NCBI GenBank assembly: GCA_023459275.1
Contig: JAEWVC010000031.1
Location: 1 to 29,135 of the forward strand
DNA length: 29,135 nucleotides
Source: Bacillota bacterium
Lineage (GTDB): Bacteria > Bacillota > Clostridia > Christensenellales > Aristaeellaceae
Reading direction: 5' to 3'
In this document: one piece after another, positions 6,953 through 16,122 of the stretch
Numbering within the stretch: the stretch's first letter is position 1
Layout: the number at the start of each line of letters is the position of its first letter
Made by a program: the position numbers and the translations under genes
The notes under the pieces: generated by a model
Told to the model about the DNA's origin: nothing
Databases searched by the model: none
The model's input: the letters and a program-made list of their open reading frames with translations, nothing else

Positions 6953-8116
6953 ATGCGCGATATCGCGATTTTGGGGAGCACAGGCTCCATCGGCACCCAG
7001 GCACTGCAGGTGGCGGCAATGCATCAGGACAAATTCCGCATCACCGCTTTGACCGCCCATCAGAACGCGGCGTTGCTCTTTGAGCAGGTGCGGGCTTTCC
7101 GGCCCCTCATGGCCGGGCTGACGGCGCCCATCTCCTGGGCGGATGTGCCGGAGGATGTGCGCTTCTGCGACTGGCATTTTGGGGAAGAGGCGCTGGAGAT
7201 TGCCGCCGGGCAGGTTTCATCGGACGCCGTTTTGGTGGCCGTTGTGGGGATCGCGGGTCTCCGGGGCGTGATGGCGGCCCTCCATGCCGGGCGGCAGGTG
7301 CTTTTGGCCAACAAGGAGGCATTGGTGGCTGGCGGGGCGCTGGTGACGGAGGCGGCAAAGAAGGCCGGAAAGGCGCTGCTTCCGGTGGACAGTGAGCACA
7401 GCGCCATCTTCCAGTGTTTGCAGGGCGCGGGGGAGAACAAGCCCGAAAGACTGCTGCTCACCGCTTCCGGCGGGCCCTTCCGCACCTTTTCCAAGGAGCA
7501 AATGCGAAATGCTACGCTTTCGGAAGCCTTAAACCATCCCAACTGGCAGATGGGCAGAAAGATCACTGTGGATTCCGCCACCATGTTCAACAAGGCACTG
7601 GAAGTGATGGAGGCCCGCTGGCTGTTTGATATGCCGGAGGACAGAATCCAGGTGGTGGTCCACCCCCAAAGCGTGATCCATTCCGCCGTGGCTTTTGCGG
7701 ACGGGGCGGTCCTGGCCCAGCTGGGTACGCCGGACATGCGGCTGCCCATCCTGTACGCCATGGCCTATCCCCAAAGGCTGCCCACGGGCGGGGAACCGCT
7801 GGACCTGTTTCATATCACCCAGCTGACTTTTGATAAGCCGGATGAAGTCCGCTTTCCTTCCCTGCGCCTGGGCCGGGAATGCCTGCGCGCAGGCGGCGGC
7901 GCGTGCTGCGTGATGAATGCCGCCAACGAGGCGGCGGTGGAAGCGTTTTTGGCGGGTGCCATTGCCTTTGGAGCCATCTTTGATCTGGTGGAGGAAACGC
8001 TGAACCGCGTGGGAAATCCTCCTGCCGGTTCCCTAAAGGCCGTCTATGCCGCCGACAAGGCGGCCCGGCGCGCGGCCCAGGATATTTTGTCACATTGGAA
8101 AGGAGCCACCCCATGA
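6953..8116 (+). CDS. dxr: 1-deoxy-D-xylulose 5-phosphate reductoisomerase
   Basis: Dxr converts DXP to MEP with NADPH, the first committed step of the MEP isoprenoid pathway. The 387-residue product starts with the dinucleotide-binding loop GSTGSIG (residues 8-14). It then has the LANKEALV segment, VDSEHSAIFQ (metal and substrate site, near 145-155), ASGGPF, and HPNWQMGRKITVDSATM near 198-214. HPQSVIHS follows near 240. The frame runs open 89 codons upstream through the hairpin cluster. I reject that extension because GGAAAGG (6939-6945) sits 7 bases before the ATG at 6953 and the Rossmann motif must be near the N-terminus. The stop overlaps the rseP start by 4 bases (ATGA). Confidence 0.98.
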   Translation: MRDIAILGSTGSIGTQALQVAAMHQDKFRITALTAHQNAALLFEQVRAFRPLMAGLTAPISWADVPEDVRFCDWHFGEEALEIAAGQVSSDAVLVAVVGIAGLRGVMAALHAGRQVLLANKEALVAGGALVTEAAKKAGKALLPVDSEHSAIFQCLQGAGENKPERLLLTASGGPFRTFSKEQMRNATLSEALNHPNWQMGRKITVDSATMFNKALEVMEARWLFDMPEDRIQVVVHPQSVIHSAVAFADGAVLAQLGTPDMRLPILYAMAYPQRLPTGGEPLDLFHITQLTFDKPDEVRFPSLRLGRECLRAGGGACCVMNAANEAAVEAFLAGAIAFGAIFDLVEETLNRVGNPPAGSLKAVYAADKAARRAAQDILSHWKGATP

Positions 8117-9453
8117 CGATTTTGTCGGTATTGGCCGCCATCTTGATGCTGGGCCTTCTGATCGTCGCCCATGAGTTCGGCCATTTTATCTCCGCGCGTT
8201 TGACCGGCATCGCGGTGCAGCAGTTTTCCGTGGGCTTCGGCCCGAAACTGGTGAAATGGAAGAGCAAAAAGTACGAGACGGAATTCATGGTGCGTGCCAT
8301 TCCCCTGGGAGGGTACTGCATGTTCTATGGCGAGGATGATGCCCAGGGCAAGCATCAGGATGATCCCCGGGCCTACAACAGGCAAAAGGTCTGGAAGCGC
8401 ATGCTCTCCGTTTTGATGGGCCCCGGGATGAACTTTATCCTGGCCATTGTGGTGGCGGTGGGCATATATGCCATCATAGGCGTCCAGGGAGCGGTGACGT
8501 ATATCGCGTCCGTGGATGAAAACAGCCCGGCGGCGGCGGCTGGGATGATGGTGGGGGATGTGCTGTACGCCATCAACGGGCAAAGTGTGCAGGACGGCGA
8601 CCCCAACACCGCCGTAGAGCTGATCCATGCCTACCGGGAAGGCGACGGACCCATGGTCATCCAGGTGCAGCGGGAGAATTGGAAGGGGCTTGTGACGCTG
8701 GAGGTAACCCCGGCGTATGACGAGGCCGCGGGGGGCTCCCGGATCTTTGTCACCATCGGCAGCAAGCTAAGCACCTTGCCTTTTGTGCAATCCCTTGCGC
8801 CGGACGGTCCCGCCGCCATGGCCGGGCTGCAGGAGGGGGACATGCTGATCGCCGTCAACGGCCAGGATGTCCGCAACACCTCGGCCGCCGCGGTGGAGGC
8901 GCTGGTTGCGGATTATCAAAGCGGGGAAGCGCCTCTTGTTGTGGAAATGCTCCGGGGGGGCAGCCAGGAGCCTGTAGCACTTTCGGTGACGCCTGGTTAC
9001 AATGAGCAGGCGCAGCGGTATGAATTGGGCGCTGCGGTGGCCATGCGGTATGCGCCAAACGTCACCGTTCCCCTGCTCAAGGCTGTGAAGCTGGGGTATG
9101 ATTATTGCATCGAGGCTGGCGGTACCATATTGAACGGCTTGATGAATCTGATTTTCAAGGGCGAAGGGTGGGAGGAGTCCTCCGGCCCGGTGGGCATCGT
9201 CACGGCCATTTCCCAGGTGGACCCCACCGTTTACCCGAGCCTGCTGGTGCTCCTGTCCATGAACCTTGGCCTGTTCAACCTGCTGCCCATTCCGGGTCTG
9301 GACGGCAGCCGCCTGCTGTTTATGCTGGTGGAGGTCATCTTCCGCAGGCCCATCAACCGCAAGGCGGAGGCCGTTATCCATCTTGCAGGCTTTGCGCTGC
9401 TGATGGGCGTGATGCTGCTGCTGACATTTAAAGACATCCAGCGGCTGTTCTGA
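8113..9453 (+). CDS. rseP: Site-2 intramembrane zinc metalloprotease RseP/RasP with two PDZ domains
   Basis: This is a membrane-embedded protease that cuts anti-sigma factors and remnant signal peptides inside the bilayer. The 446-residue product has HEFGH at residues 20-24 in the first membrane helix (two zinc His and the catalytic Glu). Two tandem PDZ modules follow, at about 120-200 and 215-300, each with a GL/GM-x-x-GD-x-L/I-x-A-I/V-NGQ core. The NLLPIPGLDG motif near 388-398, with zinc-ligand Asp397, and further C-terminal helices complete it. Many Firmicutes homologues have one PDZ domain, so the second is notable. The start at 8113 uses AAAGGAG at 8098-8104 and overlaps the dxr stop, which indicates coupled translation. 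Confidence 0.96.
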   Translation: MTILSVLAAILMLGLLIVAHEFGHFISARLTGIAVQQFSVGFGPKLVKWKSKKYETEFMVRAIPLGGYCMFYGEDDAQGKHQDDPRAYNRQKVWKRMLSVLMGPGMNFILAIVVAVGIYAIIGVQGAVTYIASVDENSPAAAAGMMVGDVLYAINGQSVQDGDPNTAVELIHAYREGDGPMVIQVQRENWKGLVTLEVTPAYDEAAGGSRIFVTIGSKLSTLPFVQSLAPDGPAAMAGLQEGDMLIAVNGQDVRNTSAAAVEALVADYQSGEAPLVVEMLRGGSQEPVALSVTPGYNEQAQRYELGAAVAMRYAPNVTVPLLKAVKLGYDYCIEAGGTILNGLMNLIFKGEGWEESSGPVGIVTAISQVDPTVYPSLLVLLSMNLGLFNLLPIPGLDGSRLLFMLVEVIFRRPINRKAEAVIHLAGFALLMGVMLLLTFKDIQRLF

Positions 9454-9483
9454 TTTTCTTCTTTGATGACCGGAGGCACATCC

Positions 9484-10548
9484 ATGCATCTTACAAAGCA
9501 GGTCCGGGTGGGCCCGCTCCTTCTGGGCGGAGGCCAGCCCGTGTGGGTCCAGTCCATGACGAATACCGATACCAGGGACGCGCAGGCGACCCTTGGGCAG
9601 ATCAAGGCTCTTGCCGATGCCGGGTGCGATATTGTGCGCATTTCGGTGTATGACGAAGCATGCGCCGCCAACGTGCGCTTTCTTGTGGAGAACAGCCCCG
9701 TGCCCCTGGTGGCGGATATTCACTTTGATTACCGCTTGGCCGTCAAGTCCGCTGAAAACGGCATCGCCAAGCTGCGCATCAACCCCGGCAACATCGGCGG
9801 GGACAGGCATGTGAAGGAATTGGCGGACTGCGCCAAGGCCCATCATATCCCCATCCGCATCGGGGTCAACAGCGGCTCCGTGGAGAAGGACATCCTTGAA
9901 AAGGAGGGTGGCGTCACCCCCAAGGGCATGGTGGAAAGCGCGCTCCGCCACGCGAGGCTTCTGGAAAAGCAGGGCTTTGCGGATATCGTGCTCTCCATGA
10001 AGTCCAGTGACGTGCGCCAAACCGTGGATGCCTACCAGCTTGCTTCTAAGCTTTGCGATTATCCCCTGCACGTGGGCGTCACCGAAGCCGGCCTGCCTGG
10101 CCGCGGTACGGTGAAATCTGCCATCGGCATTGGCGCGCTGCTTTTGCAGGGCATCGGCGACACCATCCGCGTATCGCTCACAGGCTCGCCCATCCCGGAG
10201 GCAGCGGCGGCCTGGGACATCCTGAGGGCGCTTACTCTGCGCAGCCCCGGCATCCAGCTTATCTCCTGCCCCACCTGCGGCCGCACCTTAATTCCCGTGG
10301 ATGAGATCGCCAGGCGTGTGGAGGAGGAACTCAAGGACATTGCCGTGCCCATGAAGGTGGCGGTGATGGGCTGCGTGGTCAACGGCCCCGGCGAGGCGAA
10401 GGAAGCCGACGTAGGCATCGCCGGCGGCGGAAACGGCGCGGGCGCGCTGTTTATCAAAGGGCAGCCTCCCCGCAAGGTGGAAGGCGATCTGGCGGCGATC
10501 CTCATCGCTGCCGTCAGGGAGGCGGCCGCGAAGAAGGAGGGGAAATAG
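9484..10548 (+). CDS. ispG: 4-hydroxy-3-methylbut-2-en-1-yl diphosphate synthase (GcpE)
   Basis: IspG reduces MEcPP to HMBPP, the penultimate step of the MEP pathway, using a 4Fe-4S cluster. The 354-residue product shows VQSMTNTDT near the N-terminus, VADIHFDYR, KLRINPGNIG, RIGVNSGS, and the cluster ligands Cys262, Cys265 (SCPTCGR) and Cys297 (MGCVVNGPGE). It is the short bacterial form without an insert domain. GGAGG lies 7 bases before the ATG at 9484; an in-frame ATG 7 codons earlier lacks such a site. It starts 30 bases after rseP and ends 5 bases before polC. Confidence 0.98.
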   Translation: MHLTKQVRVGPLLLGGGQPVWVQSMTNTDTRDAQATLGQIKALADAGCDIVRISVYDEACAANVRFLVENSPVPLVADIHFDYRLAVKSAENGIAKLRINPGNIGGDRHVKELADCAKAHHIPIRIGVNSGSVEKDILEKEGGVTPKGMVESALRHARLLEKQGFADIVLSMKSSDVRQTVDAYQLASKLCDYPLHVGVTEAGLPGRGTVKSAIGIGALLLQGIGDTIRVSLTGSPIPEAAAAWDILRALTLRSPGIQLISCPTCGRTLIPVDEIARRVEEELKDIAVPMKVAVMGCVVNGPGEAKEADVGIAGGGNGAGALFIKGQPPRKVEGDLAAILIAAVREAAAKKEGK

Positions 10549-10553
10549 AAGCT

Positions 10554-13500
10554 ATGGAATCCGGACAGATGCTTGCGCAATTATACCGTGAACTGCCTGA
10601 ATTATTGGGAAAGCTTACCGTGGAGCGGGTCATCTACAAGCAAACGGAAAACAAAATCTATATTTCCTTCCTCTCCCAGGTACTGGTGGAGGAAAAGGCG
10701 TTTTTGCGCATGGAATACCTGATCCGAAGCATGTATCCCGGCACCCGCCTGGCCATCCGTGTGGCCAGCCCGGCCCTCGCCCAGGATTTTTTGGAAAATA
10801 TTTCAAAATATAAGCAGGTATTCATTGATTTTGTCACCCGGGCCAACAGCGCCTCCAAAACCTGGATCAAAGACCTGGACTGGGAGGCGCAGGGGGAACG
10901 GGTGATCCTTACCTTTCCGGACGATTTTTCCCTGCGCTTTATGCAATCCTGGAATATCTCCGATAAACTCAACCAGGCCATCTGGGACATTTTCCGCATC
11001 CGTGTGCCGGTGGAGCTGCGGGTGAAGGGCAACCAGGAGGCGCGGCTCCAGGCCCTCCGGGAAGAGCGGGAACGGGAAACGGCCCTTTTGCGCGAGCGGG
11101 AGGCCGCGCGCCTGGCTGCGGAGAAGGGAGCAAAAAAGGAAAAAGCCCCGGCAAGCGGCAAGCCCTCCGGCGCTCCGGAGGAATCCATGAAGCCCATCAA
11201 GGGCCGCAGTATTGGCGACCCGCCGGTGCCAATCAGGGAGCTGACCAACGATACCGGCCTTGTCACTGTCCAGGGGGATGTGATCAAGGCGGAGCAAAAG
11301 GAATTGAAAGGCGGCGAAATGCTGCTTGTTTCCTTTATCGTGACGGACTATACCTCCTCCGTGCAGTGCAAGATCTTTTACAGGTACCGCAATAGGTTTC
11401 GGAAGAAGGATGACGACGGCGCGGACACCCTGCCCATCACCCAGGAGGAACGCATGGCCGTCAAGGAATCGGCGGACAGGATCAAGCCCGGCATTGCCGT
11501 CAGGGTGCGTGGCGAATGCATGTATGACAGCTTTGCTAGGGAGGCAACCATCACCGTCAGGGACGTGATGCCCGTACCCAAGGAGGTCCGCATGGATACC
11601 GCCGCGGAAAAGCGGGTGGAGCTGCATATGCACACCCAGATGAGCATGATGGACGCCACGGCTTCCGCCGAAGACCTGATCAAGCGGGCCGCCCAGTGGG
11701 GCCATCCGGCGGTGGCCATCACCGATCACGGGGTGGTGCAGGCTTTTCCGGCGGCCTTTAGCACCGCGGCCAAGAACAACATCAAGCTCATCCCCGGCGT
11801 GGAGATCTACCTCACCGACGAGGCTCAAATTGTTGCCGAACCGGACGACCGGGGTCTGGACGCGCCCATTGTGGTGCTGGACTTTGAGACCACGGGCCTG
11901 GATACCAACCGGGAGCATGTAATTGAGATCGGCGCGGTAAAACTTATCGCCGGCAATGTGGTGGATTCCTTCGGCATGCTGGTAAACCCGGGCAAGCCGC
12001 TGAAACCCAAAATAACGGAAATCACCGGCATCACCGACATCATGCTCAGGGACATGCCCACAGCGGAAACCGCCATCCCGAAGCTGATGGACTTCATCGG
12101 GGACTGCGCCGTAGCCGCCCACAACGCCAGTTTTGATATCTCCATGCTCCGCACGGAGCTCAAGCGTATGGGCCGTACCTTTTCCGCCCCGCAGATCGAT
12201 ACCCTGGCCTTTGCCCGCAAACTGTACCCGCAGCTCAAGAGCCACCGCCTGGGGGCTGTGTGCAGGGCTTTGGGCGTCAGCCTGAAGGATGCCCACCGGG
12301 CTGTGAACGACGCCGCCGCCACCGCCCAATGCCTGGACAGGATGATGGGTGCCGCCAAGGAAAAGGGTGCGCAAAAGCTCTACGAACTGAATGCCGTCCT
12401 GCAGGGCGGCGCGATGGGGGAGAGCAGCCACGCCATTCTGCTGGCGTATACCCAGAAGGGCATGGAAAACCTGAACCGCCTGGTATCCGAAAGCCACTTG
12501 AAATATTTCAGGCGGATTCCACATGTACCGAGGAATGTGCTCCAACAGTACAGGGAAGGGCTTATCGTGGGCTCCGCCTGCGAGGCGGGGGAACTTTTCC
12601 AGGCTGTGCTGCGGGATGTGCCCGAGGACGAGCTTTCGAAAATTGCCAGGTTCTATGATTACCTGGAGATACAGCCCGTCGGCAACAACGCCTTCATGGT
12701 CAGGGAGGAGCGGGTGGAGGGAGAGGAAGCCCTGCGAAATCTGAACCGAAAAATTGTTGCTCTGGGGGACAAGCTGGGCATCCCCGTGGTGGCCACCGGC
12801 GATGTGCATTTCCTGGAGCCCCAGGATGCTATTTTCCGGGCCATCCTGCAGGCGGGGCTGGACTACAAAGACTGTGATCAGCAGCCGCCCCTGTATTTCA
12901 AGACCACCCAGGAGATGCTGGAGGAGTTTTCCTACCTGGGTGAGGCGAAATGCCGGGAAGTGGTCCTTGACAATCCCAGAAAAATTGCGGACAAGGTGGA
13001 GGCTTTGCGTCTGTTTCCCAAGCACCCCAAGGGGGAGGAGACCTTTCAGCCCTATTGGGAGGACGCGGCGGACACTATTCAAAATATGGCCTGGGGCACG
13101 GCCCGCAAGCTGTATGGGGATGAGCTGCCCGAGTTGATCGTCAAGCGCCTGGATAAAGAATTGGGCTCCATCATCGGCTACGGCTTCGCCACGCTGTATT
13201 CCATCGCCCAGAAGCTGGTGAGCAAATCCCTTTCCGACGGCTATCTGGTGGGTTCCCGGGGTTCGGTGGGCTCCTCCTTTGTGGCCACCATGTGCGGCAT
13301 CACCGAGGTGAACCCCCTGCCGCCCCATTATCGCTGCATTAACTGCCGCAAAGGCTTTTTTGATGTGAACAAGGAGCGGTACAAGGTGGGCGTCGACCTG
13401 CCTGACAGGGACTGCCCCGACTGTGGACAGAAATTGATCAAGGACGGCTACGACATCCCCTTTGAGGTGTTCCTGGGTTTCAAGGGCGACAAGGTTCCGG

Positions 13501-14924
13501 ACATCGATTTGAACTTTTCCGGGGAATATCAACCCAAGGCCCACGCCTACGTGGAGGAGCTGTTTGGAAAGGGCCATGTATTCAGGGCCGGCACCATCAG
13601 CGCCCTGGCGGAAAAGACGGCCTACGGCTATGCCAGCAAGTATCTGGAAGAGCGGGGCATCCAGGCCGGGAACGCGGAAAAGGAGCGGCTGGCCGCCGGC
13701 TGCATGGGCGTGAAGCGCACCACGGGACAGCATCCCGGCGGCATGGTGGTTTTGCCCAAGGAGTTCGAGATCTATCAGTTTACCGCCATCCAGCACCCGG
13801 CGGACGACGTGGGCAGCGATACCATTACCACCCACTATGACTTCAGTTCCATGCACGACATTCTGGTGAAGCTGGATATCCTGGGCCATGATGATCCTAC
13901 CATGATCCACTTCCTGGAAGAAATGACGGGGATCCCCTACAAGCAGATCCCCCTGGATGACAAGAATGTGATGTCCCTTTTTACAAGCCCCAAGGCCCTT
14001 CAGGTGGACCCTAAGGAGTTGGGCTGCTCCACCGGCACGCTGGGCATCCCGGAATTCGGCACGGGCTTTGTGCGCCAGATGCTGGAGGACACCCGCCCCA
14101 CCACCATGGAGGAATTGATCCGCCTTTCGGGCCTGAGCCACGGCACCGATGTGTGGCTGGGCAACGCCAAGGACCTGATCACCTCCCAAACCGCCACGCT
14201 GTCCCAATGTATCTGCACCAGGGATGACATCATGAACTACCTCATTTCCAAGGGCGTGCAAAGCAAAATGGCCTTTGACACCATGGAGAGCGTGCGCAAG
14301 GGCAGGGGATTGAAGCCCGAAATGGAGGAGGCCATGAACGCGGCGGAGGTGCCCGCCTGGTTTATCGACAGCTGCAAGAAGATCAAGTACATGTTCCCCA
14401 AGGGCCACGCCGTGGCGTATGTCACCATGGCGCTTAGGGTAGGCTGGTACAAAGTGTACCATCCCCTGGCCTATTACGCCGCGTACTTTACCATCAGGGG
14501 CGACGGTTTTGACGGCGCCAGGATGCTGCTGTCCCCCGAGGTCATCAAGGGCCACCTGGAAAACTACCGGCAGCAGGAGCAGAAGCTTTCCGAAAAGGAA
14601 AAGGATGAGATCACCGCGCTGGAACTGGTGCTGGAAATGCGCATGCGGGGTATCTCCTTTTTACCGGCCGACCTGTACAAAAGTGACGCCAAGCGGTTTT
14701 TGATGGAGGACGGGCAGCTCCGCGTGCCCTTCATCTCCCTGGGCGGCCTGGGCGAAGCGGCGGCGGAGGCCATCATCCGGGAGCGGTCCACGGCTTTCTT
14801 GTCCGTGGAGGACCTCAAGAACAGGGCGCACCTGTCCAGCGCCGTCATAGAGCTGCTGCGGGAGCATGGCTGCCTGCACGGTATGCCGGAAACCAGCCAG
14901 CTGACGCTGTTCAATTTTTTATAA
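10554..14924 (+). CDS. polC: DNA polymerase III alpha subunit, Gram-positive PolC type
   Basis: PolC is the replicative polymerase with built-in proofreading used by low-GC Gram-positive bacteria. The 1456-residue product has the PolC order. An N-terminal domain (1-165) is followed by a charged Arg/Glu/Lys/Ala linker (165-215) and an OB fold (about 225-340). The PHP domain starts near residue 355 (HMHTQMSMMDAT) and is split by a DEDD exonuclease starting at DFETTG (Asp443, Glu445). The polymerase core has PDIDLNFS (Asp983 and Asp985, catalytic metals). A four-Cys zinc cluster (CINC...CPDC) lies at about 925-965. The length matches the family, about 1430-1470. GGAGGGG precedes the ATG by about 11 bases inside the ispG end. 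It is the last gene of the plus-strand run. Confidence 0.98.
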   Translation: MESGQMLAQLYRELPELLGKLTVERVIYKQTENKIYISFLSQVLVEEKAFLRMEYLIRSMYPGTRLAIRVASPALAQDFLENISKYKQVFIDFVTRANSASKTWIKDLDWEAQGERVILTFPDDFSLRFMQSWNISDKLNQAIWDIFRIRVPVELRVKGNQEARLQALREERERETALLREREAARLAAEKGAKKEKAPASGKPSGAPEESMKPIKGRSIGDPPVPIRELTNDTGLVTVQGDVIKAEQKELKGGEMLLVSFIVTDYTSSVQCKIFYRYRNRFRKKDDDGADTLPITQEERMAVKESADRIKPGIAVRVRGECMYDSFAREATITVRDVMPVPKEVRMDTAAEKRVELHMHTQMSMMDATASAEDLIKRAAQWGHPAVAITDHGVVQAFPAAFSTAAKNNIKLIPGVEIYLTDEAQIVAEPDDRGLDAPIVVLDFETTGLDTNREHVIEIGAVKLIAGNVVDSFGMLVNPGKPLKPKITEITGITDIMLRDMPTAETAIPKLMDFIGDCAVAAHNASFDISMLRTELKRMGRTFSAPQIDTLAFARKLYPQLKSHRLGAVCRALGVSLKDAHRAVNDAAATAQCLDRMMGAAKEKGAQKLYELNAVLQGGAMGESSHAILLAYTQKGMENLNRLVSESHLKYFRRIPHVPRNVLQQYREGLIVGSACEAGELFQAVLRDVPEDELSKIARFYDYLEIQPVGNNAFMVREERVEGEEALRNLNRKIVALGDKLGIPVVATGDVHFLEPQDAIFRAILQAGLDYKDCDQQPPLYFKTTQEMLEEFSYLGEAKCREVVLDNPRKIADKVEALRLFPKHPKGEETFQPYWEDAADTIQNMAWGTARKLYGDELPELIVKRLDKELGSIIGYGFATLYSIAQKLVSKSLSDGYLVGSRGSVGSSFVATMCGITEVNPLPPHYRCINCRKGFFDVNKERYKVGVDLPDRDCPDCGQKLIKDGYDIPFEVFLGFKGDKVPDIDLNFSGEYQPKAHAYVEELFGKGHVFRAGTISALAEKTAYGYASKYLEERGIQAGNAEKERLAAGCMGVKRTTGQHPGGMVVLPKEFEIYQFTAIQHPADDVGSDTITTHYDFSSMHDILVKLDILGHDDPTMIHFLEEMTGIPYKQIPLDDKNVMSLFTSPKALQVDPKELGCSTGTLGIPEFGTGFVRQMLEDTRPTTMEELIRLSGLSHGTDVWLGNAKDLITSQTATLSQCICTRDDIMNYLISKGVQSKMAFDTMESVRKGRGLKPEMEEAMNAAEVPAWFIDSCKKIKYMFPKGHAVAYVTMALRVGWYKVYHPLAYYAAYFTIRGDGFDGARMLLSPEVIKGHLENYRQQEQKLSEKEKDEITALELVLEMRMRGISFLPADLYKSDAKRFLMEDGQLRVPFISLGGLGEAAAEAIIRERSTAFLSVEDLKNRAHLSSAVIELLREHGCLHGMPETSQLTLFNFL

Positions 14925-15014
14925 ACTGGGATATGCCGGAGGGCGGAAGATGCACGCATAAAAAACATGTGAGTTCACTAGTGCCTGTAAGGTATTAGGT
15001 TTCCCATCATTGAA

Positions 15015-15080
15015 GTTTTTCGGGATGGGTGCGGGAAGAGGACTTTTTTCAAAAAGTCCCCTTCCCGCTATTCTTTCATG
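15015..15080 (+). repeat. Dispersed palindromic repeat, copy A
   Basis: Left flank GTTTTTCGGGATGGG (15015-15029), arm 15031-15048 (GCGGGAAG, an unpaired A, GGACTTTTT), a TC loop, then arm 15051-15068. The pairing is 17 of 18 with one A-C mismatch. It lies in the 151-base gap between the convergent polC and holA, and its right flank includes the holA stop codon. Copies B, C and D elsewhere in the window share the same plan. It may act as a bidirectional 3'-end structure, but there is no T tail after the stem. Confidence 0.8.
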
Positions 15081-16122
15081 CTTTCTCTGCCCTTAGCTGC
15101 GTCAGCAGCAGCATTGCTCTTTCCACGGACCCTTCCTCCGCCATCCGGCCCGATTTGACGGAAAACTCCGTTTCCACGCAAAGATCCATGGCGGCTTTCA
15201 GCTGCCCGGCGGTATATGCCGCCGCCTGCCTGGCCGCCCGGTCCACCGCGAAGGGGGGAATGCCCAGTTTTGAGCGGATTTCCCCCGGGGAAGCGCCGGC
15301 TTCCTTGAAGGTTTTGTATTGGAACAGGATGCGGTACTGCCGAAGAATCATGGCAAGGACGGCAAACCGGCTGCTGCCGGTGAGCAGCATTTTTTCATAC
15401 AGGGCAAAGGCTTTGTCCGCTTTTCCTTCCACCAGTGCGTCCACCATGTCGAACACCGAGGCTTCCAGGGACTTTACGGCCACCGTTTGGATATCCTCCG
15501 CAGTCACCTGGTCCTGCCCTTGGGCATAGGCGGCCAGCTTTTCCATTTCTCCCCGCAAAAGCGCCGCGTCCCTACCCACGGTAAAGGCAAGGGTGGAAGC
15601 CAGGGCGGGAGAGATTTCTTTGCCAAGGCCCCGCATAGTTTGAACGATCCAGCGGTTCAGCTCCGGGCCGTCCAGCGGCTCGAAGGAAACGATCTCCCCG
15701 TGTTTTTTGAGGACACCATAAAGCCTTTTCCTTGCGTCGGCCTTGCCCTTTTCATAAAACACAAGGCAGGTGGTGGAAGGAACATGGGACAGGTAGTCCA
15801 GAAACGCCTTCGTATCACCGTCCTCCGGCGCATCGCCGCCGTCCTCACTCCCCTTTTTGGAGGAGCGGAACAGCGCGCATTCCCGCACAGTCACCAGCCG
15901 CTTTTCAGCCATGAAGGGCAGGGTTTCCGCCGCGGCCATCACCTCCCCCAAAGGGGGGTTCTCCAAAATGGTCTCGTTCAGCGATTCAAGGCCCGGGGGC
16001 AGCAGCGCCTCGCGAAGTTTCATGAACGCCATCTGCTTGATATATTCCTCCGCCCCCTCCATCAGGTACAGGGAGCCGGTCTGGCCGGCTTTGACAGCCT
16101 TGAAAAAATCGTTGTGGTTCAT
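15076..16122 (-). CDS. holA: DNA polymerase III delta subunit
   Basis: HolA is the clamp-loader subunit that opens the beta sliding clamp. The 348-residue product has the family plan: the N-terminal segment SLYLMEGAEEYIKQMAF with a degenerate P-loop-like region, the acidic insert near residues 95-105 (SEDGGDAPEDGD), the ADARKRLYGVLKK stretch, the AAA+ lid with VGRDAALLRGEMEKLAAYA, and the C-terminal collar domain (VFDMVDALVEGKADKAFALYEKML, RQYRILFQYKT). AAAGGAG lies 7 bases before the ATG. Its start overlaps the comEC stop by 4 bases, and comEC-holA is a frequent pairing in Firmicutes. It ends 151 bases from the polC stop in convergent orientation. Confidence 0.96.
   Translation of the reverse strand: MNHNDFFKAVKAGQTGSLYLMEGAEEYIKQMAFMKLREALLPPGLESLNETILENPPLGEVMAAAETLPFMAEKRLVTVRECALFRSSKKGSEDGGDAPEDGDTKAFLDYLSHVPSTTCLVFYEKGKADARKRLYGVLKKHGEIVSFEPLDGPELNRWIVQTMRGLGKEISPALASTLAFTVGRDAALLRGEMEKLAAYAQGQDQVTAEDIQTVAVKSLEASVFDMVDALVEGKADKAFALYEKMLLTGSSRFAVLAMILRQYRILFQYKTFKEAGASPGEIRSKLGIPPFAVDRAARQAAAYTAGQLKAAMDLCVETEFSVKSGRMAEEGSVERAMLLLTQLRAEKA

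Noticed and set aside
10803..14555. A 1250-codon open frame on the minus strand
   Set aside because: It lies wholly antisense to polC, whose motifs are complete. Long antisense frames are expected in GC-rich genes with strong codon bias, and the product shows no family motif.
15031..15068. Calling the four palindromic repeats classical rho-independent terminators
   Set aside because: The T run is inside the stem and no U tract follows the closing arm, so they are listed as repeats with unknown function.
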